The notes under the pieces were generated by a model that saw nothing but the letters and a program-made list of their open reading frames with translations, had not been told where the DNA came from and made no database searches. A stretch of 64,000 nucleotides of DNA from Apricaphanius iberus. Its lineage: Eukaryota > Chordata > Actinopteri > Cyprinodontiformes > Aphaniidae. Positions within the stretch are counted from its first letter, which is position 1. Each line of letters opens with the position of its first letter. The position numbers and the translations under genes are program-made. The stretch is taken from the NCBI GenBank assembly GCA_028564705.1, contig JAPXFQ010000250.1:682001-746000 (forward strand), read 5' to 3'. Below are positions 35,215-46,602 of the stretch, in pieces.

Positions 35215-35971
35215 TAACAACACCCATTTATACATCAGCTGTGGTTCCCTTTTCATGCTGAAGAAATGTATTCCAACAGCATGATGTTGCCACTGCTGTA
35301 TTGTGGAGATGGACATTGTGGAGATGGTGTGTTTATGGTACCATTGTTACTTTTGCATTATATTGCATTTTTCTTGGTGGCCAAAAAGTGTTTTCTTTTC
35401 ATTCTGATCTAACAAAAGCACCTTGTTGCCTCTGTTTGCTGTTTTCCCCACGTAACTTACTGCAAATATGAACTTGTTGTAGTCTTTCTTTCAACAACAG
35501 CATCCTCTGTGCCTGTCTTTCTAGAAAACAAGATTAATAAAGTGTAAAAATACTAGTTATCAGGTTGCCAAATTCTCCCACCTGAGTTGTGGCTATCAAT
35601 AACTCCTCCCACATTACCACTAGATGTTAAGGTCTTTCTCTGATTGATGCTATCTTTGCCAAGCCTTTCAGTTCAGCTGGACAGCCCTCTTAGCTCTGCA
35701 GTTGTGCCAAAAGCAAAATATTCTAAGGGCCTACATTACCATCTCTACTCAGCTTTATATGCCTGCTGTGTTCCTTCATGATACAGTATGTTCACTAGGA
35801 TTGTTTAACAGCTGAGGCCTTCAAAGAAGTTTCAAATGAATGCCATACTTTTCTTATATTTAATTTTATTTAATCATGAACCCTACACCTCAAAAAATAA
35901 AGTGAACCTTATGGTTGTAATGTAACAAACTGAAGATAAGTTAAAGCTATGAATAGTTTTGTAAAGCACTG
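35215..35971 (-). pseudogene. Degenerate Tc1 element, transposase N-terminal half
   Basis: The right end 'atgaatagttttgtaaagca' + 'ctg' is followed by TA (35972-35973). Moving leftward on the minus strand come the remains of the 5' UTR, the helix-turn-helix half (near 35560-35760, with 'tctcccacctgagttgtggc' on the plus strand) and the first Asp/GGG region near 35250-35330. The catalytic C-terminal half is absent. Frames are broken throughout. Confidence 0.7.
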
Positions 35972-36041
35972 TAAGAGTTATAATCTGGGGCTGTGTATTA
36001 ACCCTACTCAATTTAATCCACTGCTTAGATGGAGTACTTAC

Positions 36042-36105
36042 AATATGTTCCATTAAATGCTCTACCTGTACAATCACCTGCCTTCTGACCTTTTCTTCTG
36101 TCAAA
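36042..36105 (-). CDS. Internal coding exon, unknown gene (64 nt)
   Basis: On the minus strand 'tttttctgtcagaatcatc' + 'ttgttacag' serves as acceptor and CATATT|GTAAGTACT as a strong donor. With one base completing the previous codon, 21 codons are open: LTEEKVRRQVIVQ, then VEHLMEHI, ending in phase 0. The peptide is amphipathic and charged, like an alpha helix or coiled-coil segment. The next exon on the strand (31878-31954) starts in phase 0, so the joined frame continues HLMEHI-FEFQEEL without a stop. A second frame is open but less protein-like. Gene identity is unknown. Confidence 0.6.
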
Positions 36106-36695
36106 CTGTAACAAGATGATTCTGACAGAAAAACAAACACAATTGATCTGTGTTAGGCCTCCAGAGGTCACACCAATTACCTCCAAACAAAAAAAAAGAC
36201 CAATTACTAAAGTCCATCATGAGATGTGAAGCCAAACTGCCGCATTGTTCTGTTCTTTGTTTCCCATTTTCCCCTTCTGTGTTCTTTGTCAGCCTGAAAA
36301 TGTCACAGGAAGACGTGTTCCAGAAATGTGCTGCTGCTTCGCACTCATCAAACCTGACCGGTTTATTTTCTTTTTACACATCTTCACATCCAGCTTTCTT
36401 CTTCCTCTCATCTTGCTCTCTGAAGATCACATTTAATCAAATAATACATCTAAATTAAATGTTATCTTCCTCTCTGTACTTTTCAGCACATCAGTGACGT
36501 CAGCGTCTGTTGAGTCACATGATGTGTGACTCAAGCAGATACAGACTTTGACATTCACAGGATTTGGCATGAACGCTCTCTGATCAGCCCCAACTTTAAC
36601 ACTTTTTTCTACATTCTGTGTGAACCAAAACACACAAGCCAACCAGCCATGGTCACAGGACTCCTTTGTGATTTTTCAGTGTTCACAACCAGATT
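36106..36695. other. Unassigned sequence, putative intron
   Basis: Two excellent plus-strand acceptor-like tracts (ending at about 36293 and 36486) have no matching donors with open frames and may be decoys. No repeat was recognised. Confidence 0.35.
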
Positions 36696-36699
36696 CTCT

Positions 36700-36995
36700 T
36701 GACTCAAGTTGGTTGATGGGAGACAAGGTACACCCTGAACATGTCAGCTGTCCATCACAGGACACTTAGACCAACAGGAATTTCAGAGAGGTCAGTAAAC
36801 CTAAATATGTTTTTGTAGTGTGGGAACAATAAGCAGTATCTAGTATATACATATGCTTTCAGGGCATGTAACTTCATACAGAGAGGCTTCTTGCAGACAG
36901 CCTTCGTGCCAAGACTTAACTCTAGAGCCTTCGTTACAAGGCAAAGATGCTAACAACTGTGCCATCATGAAGCTCTCCTCCCATGAAACACAACA
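36700..36995 (-). repeat. Ubiquitous teleost interspersed repeat, diverged
   Basis: Starts with 'gggagacaaggtacaccctg' and 'cagctgtccatcacagg', the reverse of the common 'ggactggcgacctgtccagg' block. It continues with 'tgtttttgtagtgtgggaac' and ends 'aggcaaagatgctaacaact' + 'gtgccatcatg'. All three blocks are in the expected order for this repeat as I remember it. Shorter copies are at 50790-50860 and 61437-61495. Confidence 0.65.
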
Positions 36996-37293
36996 TAATT
37001 GCAAATGTATTAGTAAAAAATACAAATAAATTTAATAATAACCTTTTTAATACAAGATGTACTGAGATTAGAAATATTAACCTCACACCATGATGTTGCC
37101 AATACCATGTTTCCCTGTGCGCAAGCTTGCGTTCATGGTAATGTACAACATTGCCATAAATTTTAGAATTTAATAGAATTTAAAAGTTTAAGTTTTGCTA
37201 TATTTGACAATAACACGATCCTTGGGTGATCTTTGCTAGTCTGAATGTCTTGTTTACTCCCTAAAAAGGCTTCTGTTTCAAACTGTCACAACT

Positions 37294-38412
37294 AAGACCC
37301 TGTCCACACGTAGCCGGGTATCTCACAAAATGGAGGTATTTTACTGCGGTTTGGCCCTAACCCTAATCTACACGAAAACGTGCCGAAAACAATTCTTTCT
37401 AAAAACTCTGGCCAGAGTGAAGATCTGCGTTTTCTCCCTTTGCAACATTTGCATGTGGACAGATGAAACCACCATTTTAGGTGTCCCAATGTCACTGTCC
37501 GCTGCAAAAATGTTCCAACATCAATTATGCGACATTTGTTTCCACTCAGAAACAGCATTTAAGCCACATTCACACCGGTCAATGGGTCCAGGAAGTAGGG
37601 CAGCTAGATTACGTGCAAAGTCTATGGTACCTACTCAGCAAGTGCTGCAAGATGGCATGCAGCAAGTCGCGTGTGCCGGACAGCGGGCAACAGCGCCTCC
37701 ACGCAGCTGCTGCTTGGATGGTCCGTGAAGACGTCCACGCAACTACTGCGATTAGATGCTGGCTGGAGCTACTCAATGGGGGTGGGAAGGACCTGATGCC
37801 AGTGGTAGCTGCTCAGGGTGGGGGGAGACGGAGGACATGATGCTATCAAAGATGTTGGAGGATATTGGAGTGCTAAATATGCACTACTAGTTCCCCACTG
37901 TGTATTTAGACAAAATCAACAAAAATTGGTGGAAGATGTTGAGGGACACTTATGTCAGGTAGAGGAGAAAGGAGAAAGAGACAAGGAAGAGCAGAGCAAA
38001 GGGAGAAAAGTGCAGAAATAACAGAAATCCCTGCTCGCCTCACAGATGTAGACTACAAAGGATGCAAGCAGCTGGGTTTTAATTTTAAAGCACCAACTTT
38101 CGTCTGTTTGAGCGTTTTAGACGTACTGGCCGGTGTGAACGCGGATTTATGCCCTTAGAGCTGTGATGGCATTACTGGTTGTCCAAGTGCTTTTTACTTG
38201 CTTGCTTTTACAACCTGTATCACTGTTGAATGTAGAAGTTAGAGTAGAAAGTTCCTCTGAGGGGATAGGATTTGGGAGAACTACTGCCACCTACAGAAAC
38301 GCACTTATCCAGTTACATTTGGAGTGGGGATTATTATTATTATTTTTTTTTTATGAGCTGAGGAAAATATTTGTTTTCTTTAAAAAAACTGGCTATGGGT
38401 GTACATGGCCTT
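37294..38412. mobile_element. TIR element hosting a second TIR element
   Basis: The left end AAGACCCTGTCCACACGTAG and the right end, reverse-complemented AAGGCCATGTACACCCATAG, are diverged inverted repeats. Adjacent 'tctacacgaaaacg' fits a teleost MITE beginning with this sequence. A second element lies at 37566-38142. No transposase is recognised; superfamily is not certain and no target duplication is clear. Confidence 0.45.
37566..38142. mobile_element. MITE with CATTCACACCGG ends (nested)
   Basis: CATTCACACCGG at the left and CCGGTGTGAACG at the right form short inverted ends. The interior is GC-richer and contains short overlapping ORFs with no known domain. It lies inside the larger TIR element. 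Confidence 0.5.
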
Positions 38413-38765
38413 AATCTACAGACATGTAGACCACAAGAGATTTTTGCAACACAAATAGAAATGGCTTAGATATTTATTTTATATATCTATACGTATATGT
38501 ATAACAAAAACCTGAAATTTCAACAGGAGTATAGATGCTTTTTAAGATCCTTTTTGTATCTATGAGACAAATACAGCCAATAGGAGATTAACCACCAGGA
38601 CTAAAACTGAATTTGCTTTTTACTTGCTTGTTTTTAATTTTCATACAAATTATTGTCTTTATTACTGTTTTATTGTAAATGATCTCTTGTATTTTAAACT
38701 TCCAAGTGTATGTATGCTCTCTTTTATGTGTTCTAATTTTAATCGTGAAAAGAAACTTAAATTCC

Positions 38766-38815
38766 CTTGTGTTGAAAGTGTGCTGTACAAATAAAATTGC
38801 CTTGTCTTGCCTTCA
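38766..38815 (+). repeat. LINE 3' tail, forward
   Basis: 'gtgtgctgtacaaataaaat' followed by 'tgccttgtcttgcc' is the end of a teleost LINE-type tail. It is the inverted counterpart of 39197-39250. Confidence 0.55.
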
Positions 38816-39196
38816 AATTTCTTTAAATGATTCTGAGGTGAGTTTTCCTTGTGGTTTGTTATGCAGTGAATGGCTAAAATATAGCTCAGTTATAATAAAA
38901 GATGAAACTGAGTCTTTTGGGCGTTTAATAAACACATGTTTGGCCAAAGATGGAGGGACAAAGTTTACTCTCATATTTCATAGCCCAAAAATTCTAATTG
39001 AAAACCTTGAAGGGGTTGTTTTTTTTTTTCAACCTGGACCTTTTTTTCAGCATTTATTACTTTTGATTTACTCACCCACACAAGTTTGCAGCCACTCAGA
39101 GTCCTTTGGTTGAAGTTTATATTCAGTTGTGATCAGCGCATACTGTATCCATATAATAGGAGTTGTGGGGGCAAACAAAGTGCCACCTCTAAATAA

Positions 39197-39250
39197 AGCA
39201 AGACAAGGCAATTTCTTTCATACAACACACTTTCAACACAAGGCAATTCG
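39197..39250 (-). repeat. LINE 3' tail, inverted copy
   Basis: 'agcaagacaaggcaatttct' followed by 'acacactttcaacacaaggc' is the reverse complement, with a few changes, of 38766-38815. The rest of the element probably extends to about 39280. Confidence 0.55.
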
Positions 39251-39284
39251 AGGCACTTTACACAATTCAGTGGTAAGGAAACCA

Positions 39285-39890
39285 AATACTCGCCTGGGTG
39301 CCAGCCAAAGCCCCGCAACATGGTCGGGAAGTTTGGTTTGGCATTCCTCCGTTGAGAACAATTATGCCTGAACAAGATCTGTTCGCACCAATCGAGTCAG
39401 GTTTATGATGATTGACAGGCAAACAACAGTAGCGTAATCAACCACGTCACCAAAGAGTGCCTGGGTTGAATTTGTTTACAACAATGATGGCTGCACTCAG
39501 AAGATTCTTCAGATCATCACAACTGGAAATGCTGCAAAGATGTACACAGCTACTTCCACTAATAGTTAGCACTAATTTAACTCTGAAAAAATCACTTTAA
39601 CTGAATAATTTCAGATTTTCAACGCAGCGGCATCTCACTATGAAATATACTGAAGCTATACAGTGAGCCAACAGGCATAACTCAACTTAAATACGGAGCA
39701 TTCAAAGCAAACACTGCCCACGCACACACCGGAGCTGATATGAACTTATCATATCACCACAAAGCCAATATGGAAATAATAATATACTCACATGTCATTT
39801 AGGAACACATGCTACTGCAAAACAGTTTGGCAGGTTAGGAAGGAGAGCTGATATGTTGTGGGCTGAATTATAAACAGGGCACTGTTCTGG
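39285..39890. other. Unassigned sequence
   Basis: A minus-strand acceptor near 39836 and donor near 39788 look excellent but enclose 23 nt with stops in all frames. No other feature was seen. Confidence 0.35.
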
Positions 39891-40215
39891 AAATTAATTT
39901 TTCATTGCGTAAAAAAACGCGGAGTAAAGAGTTAATTCCAGGATCCACATTGGTTCGTTAGTTTTGACAGCCCTAACTTTTAGCAGGTTTTTTTGCACAA
40001 AAATAGCCATGTTTACCTTTTTTCGTGATCTAGGGAATTGCTCTTGGCCGATGGCCTGCCCAGAATCCACAGTGTTTGACATCTCCAGCAAAACAAGAAC
40101 CGAAATAAGGCACCAAAATGTGCGCTGGTTTTCGGTCTGATTAATACCGTTTGTCAGAACCAGTGCCATGCTAGCACCGGACATCGGTACCAATCCTTGG
40201 ATATTACACATTGAA
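39890..40215. repeat. Probable MITE remnants
   Basis: Contains 'ttagttttgacagccctaac' (reverse of the frequent 'ttagggctgtcaaaac' MITE end) and, at the right, 'cggacatcggtaccaatcc', resembling the end of another common fish repeat. The 105-codon minus-strand ORF here has no known domain. Boundaries are uncertain. Confidence 0.4.
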
Positions 40216-42890
40216 TAATTTTTTTTTCTCTACATGACTCACTGCCCTAGATGCACCCACTAAAACAGATAATACGTAATTAAAACCTAATTAAATAGGA
40301 AATATTGCATTACAGTGTGCTCAGCTGTTTTACAATCTCATGGCTTTTCTTGCTTTGTTGTCCTCTCCAAGAATTGTTTCTTCTGCAGATAATCCACACA
40401 CAGACGTCACCATTCATTTCAGAATCTAAGCTTTTGCATCTGGTCTTTTAAGCATCAGTGAGTGCCTCCTCTGTCTTATTGTCTAAAAAAATCCTCTAAT
40501 ATACAAAATGCAACATCAGATTGTTTTGAAATGATTTAGGATTGTGGTGCTTGCCATAATGTTATTCTCACGGATATTGTAATTTATCCCTGAAAATCTC
40601 CCAGTGTCAAGCAACAGACAATGAAATCATTGTTAAAAAATACAGGATGGTTTGTGCCTGTGCTGTCATAACACTAAAGGGAGTAGTGATTCCTTTGGGG
40701 CAATGTTTTTTGCAAAACAAACTGATGCCAAAGGTTAATGATGATACAAAAAAAATTCTAAGGGAATTATTGTGGTTAAAATAATAATTATGACATTTCC
40801 CTCTACACTAGTTATCTATCTCAACAGCTTTAGTCTCTATTGATTATAATATTAATGTAAAAACAAGTTTAATTTATAAACATCTAAACTTACATATGCA
40901 GTTACATTTCCAAATCATGGTTATGCTCCATTAGGGGCTGATTCCTCTACTGCTTCTATTTAAAAACCAGAGCCTTAAGCCAGTGGCCAGTGAAACACAA
41001 CTACAGATGGCTCCTTAATGCTAGCATGGACACGTAGAGTTAGATGGAAAAGAATTAAATCCGCCAAATGGGAGCAGAAGGAGCTTTCCGCAAAAGGTAG
41101 AGACTGAGGGATTAAATCCCAAGTGAATATGGTTATTTTTTAAAACCCCTTTTTATACCTGTTCCTGTTTGTACAATTAGCTTTTGAGGACAGATTACAT
41201 AAGGATTTAAGTTGCAGTGGCGATTTACTAATTGAGGCAGTAGTTGTAATTGGACTTGGCCCAGAGAGTGACATCAGAGGTGTTAGTTGCATATTTCTAA
41301 TATAGCCCTTTAAATCAATAATCTGCATTAACTGGCTTTTTGCAGAAAAAAAAATAGACAAAGCTCTCAGTGATGTTTGTAATCAGGAGGAAGAAAAATA
41401 TATCCTGTAATATCTTTATTAAGAACATAAAATCAATAACAAAGAAAAAATACATACATTTGATGTCTGTATTTAGTAGATCCTTTATAAGATTAATTTA
41501 GCAGTCTTCTCCAGCTATTGTGTTCATATGTGCATTTTAGGTCAGATTCCAATGTATATTCTTTTTTTTTTTAACAATTCTCGTAAATTGATTAAGTAGG
41601 AATAACAATTTTCTAAACACAGGAAGTAACTGCTTCTGTGGAGTTTCGTTTAATATCTTTGAAGAAATACATGATTTATTACAGTAATTGGATGCAGATG
41701 TGGTAATCTGGGGATTGGGAACAGCTATGGAAGAGAGAATACATGCAGACAGAGGGAAAATGACTAATAACACAAAGGAAGCTGAAAGAAACTACGAACC
41801 AGGGGAAAAGACCAATTATAATACAAGAAGTTTATGGCTTACGGTTATAAGAGAAATACAGCCAAATGTACGAGGAACAGAAAACCACAATAAACTAAGA
41901 AACTGACACTAACATAAAGGAATTAACACATGGCAAGAAATTTATCACAACAACTAAATATGGCAAGACCTTCGGTAAAAATAAACTAAAATGTAATTAG
42001 AGAGGAAAGCAAAAGAAAACCAAAATCACCATTTGTGATTGTTAATGGTAGAGAAAAGAGGAAGAAATGGAGGTAAGAATAATTTAAATTATTTGTCCAA
42101 TTCTCTGCTGCCTTTTGCAATTATGTATCAAATTTGAGGTTTAAACTCAGTTATTTGCTAATGAAATGTTAATTAAGCTGCCATTTATAGTGTTTGAATT
42201 TGTAATACATTTTAAGAAAATGTATTTACAACATTTAGTATTAAAGTGCAGAGTAATGGATTAATTGCCATGCCAGTGACATGATTTATGACCATTTATC
42301 TAGTTTGAATTTAAAACACATGTTGTTCAAAAGTCCTTACTTTAAACGCCTGTTACAGAGTTTTGCACTGCTTTCCTTCCAAGGACATTGGACTGACCTA
42401 TTAGAGCTGCAGGTTACAACTGCAGAACTAGTTGCACGATCCATGATTCAGCCACCACGCCCGTAGGTCCAAATGCTGAAGTGCCATGTGTCTGTCGGAG
42501 GCTTGTGATTGCCATATTTGTGTCAGTGTAGTGTCCTTTAATAAATCCAAGCTTATTATAATCGTATGTGAATGTACTTACAGTAGGCTTGTAAAGCAAC
42601 CTCTGGCTTCATCTTGTCACTTTTCTGCAGAGTTCCTTAGCCATGTTTTTAATGACTGTTGAAAACTGCTGTCTCCCCAAGGAGTTACCAACTGTGCGTG
42701 TTACACAGCTGAGCCATATCCAGTTAAAGTGAAACCACAGTAGAAATCAAAATTTTTAAACATACTCTGCATTCCCTTGTTGAATGGGAAAATTTTCATG
42801 TTGGGATGTTATTGAGAACCCAAATGAAGAGAAAAGGAAAGTGGGAGTTTGGCAAAAAGGAACGGCAACAGGAAGATCTGACAAAAAGTA
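40216..42890. other. Unassigned sequence, CNE-like block at 41140-41340
   Basis: The block around 41140-41340 is complex, repeat-free and rich in TAATTG/ATTAAC motifs. At 42622-42736 (plus) a strong acceptor opens 34 codons to a stop without a good donor, and no polyadenylation signal follows closely. The remainder is AT-rich with no recognised element. Confidence 0.35.
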
Positions 42891-42892
42891 AC

Positions 42893-42895
<3 letters not shown>

Positions 42896-42923
<28 letters not shown>
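42896..42923. repeat. (TA)n microsatellite
   Basis: Perfect TA run that replaces the left terminus of the adjoining Tc1 element. Confidence 0.9.
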
Positions 42924-43396
42924 TGCAGACCATTCAATGCATTTTCTTTATTTTCATGACTACATTGTACATTCTCTATTAAGGCCATCAAAACTATGAA
43001 TGAACACAAGATGTATGAATTACTGTATGTACTTAAACAAAAAGGGTGAAATAACTGAGTAAATGTGTTATATTTCAGATTCCTCAAAGTAGCCACCCTT
43101 TGCTCTGATTACTGCTTTGCATTCTCTTGAGCTTCAAGGGTTAGTCACCCGAAATGGTTTTCCAACAGTCTTGAAGGAGCTCCCAAAGATGCTTAGTACT
43201 TGTTGGCCCTTTTGCCTTCACTCTGCGGTTCAGCTCACCCCAAAAAATCTCGAATGGGTTCAGGTCCGTTGACTGTGGAGGCCAGATTATTTCAAATTTT
43301 TTGGAAAAGTACTATTTAATTCCATATGTGTAATCTAAATAGTAATGAAAATAAAGAAAACACACTGAATGAGAAGGTGTGTTTTTGGTCTGTATA
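42924..43396 (-). pseudogene. Internally deleted Tc1 element
   Basis: The minus strand reads the transposase C-terminus in one stretch: WPPQSTDLNPFEIFWGELN, where the usual SPDLNPIE box has Ser-Thr and Phe changes, then 'TSTKHLWELLQDCWKTI'. The right terminus 'ctgaatgagaaggtgtgttt' matches the ends of the MITE at 30773-30999. The N-terminal and first catalytic parts are deleted, and the left end is lost in the (TA)n run. Confidence 0.8.
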
Positions 43397-43402
43397 TATA
43401 TA

Positions 43403-44906
43403 CAGTGGGGCAAAAAAGTATTTAGTCAGCCATCGATTATGCAAGTTCTCTCACTTGATGATGATACAGGTCAGTAATTTTCATCATAGATACACTTCAA
43501 CTGTGAGAGACAGAATTTGAAAAAAATGCAGGAATTCACATTGTAGGATTTTTAAAGAATTTATTTGTAAATTAAGGTGTAAAATAAGTATTTGGTCACT
43601 TCAAACAAGGAAGATCTCTGACTTTCACAGACGTGTAACTTCTCTTCTGTCCTATACTCGTTACATGTATTATTGGCACCTGTTTGAACTCATTATCTGT
43701 ATAAAAGACACCTGTCCACAGCCTCAAACAGTGAGACTCCAAACTCCACTATGGCCAAGACCAAAGAGCTTTCGAAGGAAACCAGGAAAAGAAGACCTGC
43801 ACCTGACTGGGAAGAGTGAATCTACAATGGGCAAGCAGCTTGGTGTGAAAAAAATCAACTGTGGGAGCATTTATCAGAAAATGGAGGACATACAAGACCA
43901 CTGATAATCTCCCTCGATCTGGGGCTCCACGCAAGATCTCATCCCGTGGGGTCCAAATTATAATGAGAATGGTGAGCAAAACTCCCAGAACCACACGGGG
44001 CGACCTGGTGAATGACCTGCAGAGAGCTGGGACCAAAGTAACAAAGGTTACCATCAGTAACATATTACAACGACAGGGAATCAAGTCCTGCAGTGCCAGA
44101 CGTGTCCCCCTGCTTAAGCCATTGCATGTCCAAGTTTGCCAGAGAGCACATGGATGATACAGCAGAGGATTGGGAGAATGTCATGTGGTCAGATGAAACC
44201 AAAGTAGAACTTTTTGGTATAAACGCAACTCGTCGTGTTTGGAGGAAGAAGAATACTGAGTTGCATCCCAAAAACACCATACCTACTGTGAAGCATGGGG
44301 TGGAAACATCATGCTTTGGGGCTGTTTTTCAGCTAAGGGGACAGGACGACTGATCCGTGTTAAGGAAAGAATGAATGGGGCCATGTATCGTGAGATTTTG
44401 AGCCAAAACCTCCTTCAATCAGTGAGAGCTTTGAAGATGAAACGTGGCTGGGTCTTCCAACATGACAATGATCCCAAAAACACCGCCCGGTCAATGAAGG
44501 AGTGGCTCCGTAAGAAGCATTTGAAAGTCCTGGAGTGGCCTAGCCAGTCTCCAGACCTCAACCCCATAGAAAATCTGTGGAGGGAGTTGTTGCTGTCCGT
44601 GTTGCTCGGCGACAGCCCCAAAACATCACTGCTGTCGAGAAGATCTGCATGTAGGAATGGGCCAAAATACCAGCAACTGTTTGCAAACCTGGTAAAGACC
44701 TATAGTAATCGTTTGACCTCTGTTATTGCCAACAAAGGTTATGTAACAAAGTATTGAGTTGAATTTTTGTTATTGACCAAATACTTATTTTTACAAATAA
44801 ATTCTTTAAAAATCCTACATTGTGAAGTGTACCTATGATGAAAATTACTGAACTCTGTCATCATTTTAAGTGGGAGACCTTGCACAATCGGTGGGTGACT
44901 AAATAC

Positions 44907-44910
<4 letters not shown>
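43403..44910 (+). mobile_element. Near-full-length Tc1 transposon
   Basis: The left terminus CAGTGGGGCAAAAAAGTATT is preceded by TA (43401-43402). The right inverted repeat is seen at 44820-44910 ('gtgtacctatgatgaaaatt' through 'gtgactaaatactttt') but its last bases are replaced by (TA)n. It shares its family with 17178-19140 and 24755-26468. It sits next to another Tc1 (42924-43396), with only a few bases between them. Confidence 0.9.
43752..44757 (+). pseudogene. Tc1 transposase, frameshifted DD34E
   Basis: Four overlapping plus-strand ORFs (43665-43904, 43861-44157, 44093-44353, 44311-44757) are pieces of one transposase. The second holds the DNA-binding half ('[18 protein letters not shown]'). 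The third has the first catalytic Asp in 'VMWSDETKVELFG'. The fourth has '[15 protein letters not shown]', the second Asp in '[14 protein letters not shown]' and the Glu in '[14 protein letters not shown]'. All three catalytic residues and both DNA-binding helices are recognisable. At least three frameshifts (about 43890, 44125 and 44320) separate the pieces, so no functional protein can be made. The start is placed at the ATG of 'actATGGCCAAGACC', near 43752, by analogy with family members. Confidence 0.9.

Positions 44911-44942
<32 letters not shown>
44911..44942. repeat. (TA)n microsatellite
   Basis: Long TA run at the eroded right end of the Tc1 element. Confidence 0.9.
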
Positions 44943-44943
<1 letters not shown>

Positions 44944-45226
44944 CTCAAGAATATTGAAAAATCCTATTAATAATTTAATTAAAGAGAATATTAAGAAATA
45001 ACACTTTCTAGGAAAATAATCAAAAATATCTAATACCAAAACCAAAAAATTCTGTTAAATATTGAGGATTAACATTGAGAAATCTATAAACACTGGACTC
45101 TGTTTTCAAAATCAGTTCAAAGTACATTTATATAAAGGCTAGAGAACCTCCTAGTCAAGATTGTACTCCACTCATAGACCAAAAACACAATTTTAAAAGA
45201 AAAATGTATAGTTTATGTAACATGAT

Positions 45227-45232
<6 letters not shown>

Positions 45233-45306
<74 letters not shown>
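45233..45306. repeat. (TG)n microsatellite
   Basis: About 37 nearly perfect TG units, able to form Z-DNA; a likely polymorphic locus. Confidence 0.97.
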
Positions 45307-45307
<1 letters not shown>

Positions 45308-45364
45308 CCTTTAGCGTGTAACCTAAGGATACAAAATCATTTATTTACATAAAAGAAAAATTGT

Positions 45365-45735
45365 TTCTCCCCACACAGTTAGCTTCGTGTCACTATATGT
45401 GAAAATCCTTGTGGAGAATTAGCTTTTGATCATTCCTGGTTTTGTCTAATTAAGGAGGCCACATATTGATGGCTCTGTCTCTGTATTTAGCCCCCTGCTG
45501 CCCAGGGGTTCTATTATTCATGACACTCTGTCTGTATTTTCTACTCATTAGGTTATCCTTAGTACTTTATTTTAAGATGACACATGGTGATTAGAACCAG
45601 ATGAAAAAGGAATTACACACTCCTGCATTAATCTGTGTAATCTTGCAATATGATGATACAGAAATAATATCCATTTAAGCTGGTAAGAGTCTACGCTTGT
45701 GTTTAAATTGCCCTGCTGCATCATTACTGCTTATC
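45365..45735. other. Unassigned, CNE-like block
   Basis: Repeat-free block with 'gtctaattaaggaggccaca' and 'ggttctattattcatgacac' and no ORF. It is a candidate conserved element. Confidence 0.35.
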
Positions 45736-45737
45736 TG

Positions 45738-46560
45738 CTCTGTGCAAAACTATTCACATTCCTTGGAGTTTTACCATATTATTTTTACATTACACCCAGA
45801 AAAAATAAATCTATTTCAGTGTAGGTATATGTACTAGACCAAGTAAAAGCAGCACACAATGGTGCAGTAAAAGAAAAAGTATTAATGGTTTTCTAAATTC
45901 TTTACAGATGAAAATATAGCATGCATAATCAAATCCAATGCAACTTGTTGCATTCAGCAGTTACTGAATTAATGAATTTAACCTCAGTATAAACAGAACT
46001 CCCTGTATAGACCTCAGTGGTTTTGTTATAAAACACAAGTGCACAAAAAGATTATAAAAAGACCCCTGAACCAAGCAAATAAGGTAGTGTTCAGAGAAGC
46101 ACCCAAAAGATCCATGGTAACAGTAAATGAGCTGCAATAAGCCCCTTCGACAGTACAATTGTTTGAAATACGCCCCACACATGTGGCATTTATGGAAAAA
46201 TAGGAAGACATTGGTGGAAAAATGGCATAAGAAATCCTGTGAGCAGTTTATCACAAGCCATTTAGGAGAGACATTTGGAAGAAGAAAACAGTGCTTAATG
46301 TGCTGTAATAAATGTAATCTGCAGTGCAGTGTTGGTTTTCTGTAGGACATTGTGATTTCATTTATTACAGCACATTAAGCACTAACTGTGATGGTGGGAC
46401 CGTGTGAATATGTCCTTCAGTAGGATCAGGTAAGATGATAAAACTTTAAGGAAAGATGGACTGAGCCAAATACAGTCCCTAAGAAAAGCCTTCACCTCCT
46501 CAGATGTTTTACAAATTGAATCTGATTAACACATTTTGGCCTTTTGACAAATACGTCAAA
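45738..46560 (+). pseudogene. Degenerate Tc1 element with internal palindrome
   Basis: The left part, 'ctgtgcaaaactattcacat' and 'tccttggagttttaccatat', matches the end and UTR of the CAGTGCCTTGCAAAAG family. Transposase-related sequence follows near 46160-46290 and 46440-46490, with a deletion. A 24-bp perfect palindrome interrupts it at 46291-46382. The right end is not identifiable and may lie beyond the hAT insertion. Confidence 0.6.
46291..46382. repeat. 24-bp perfect inverted repeat, 44-bp spacer
   Basis: GTGCTTAATGTGCTGTAATA... at 46291-46314 is the exact reverse complement of 46359-46382. It can form a hairpin or cruciform. Confidence 0.95.
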
Positions 46561-46602
46561 ACTTCAGTGTCATAGGAGTCATCAGCCTGTTTCAAAAGAC
46601 AC

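Noticed and set aside
39789..39811. Minus-strand acceptor and donor pair
   Set aside because: The 23 nt between them contain stops in all three frames.
45961..46350. 129-codon minus-strand ORF
   Set aside because: It is the antisense of a degenerate Tc1 region and crosses the palindrome. A shadow ORF.
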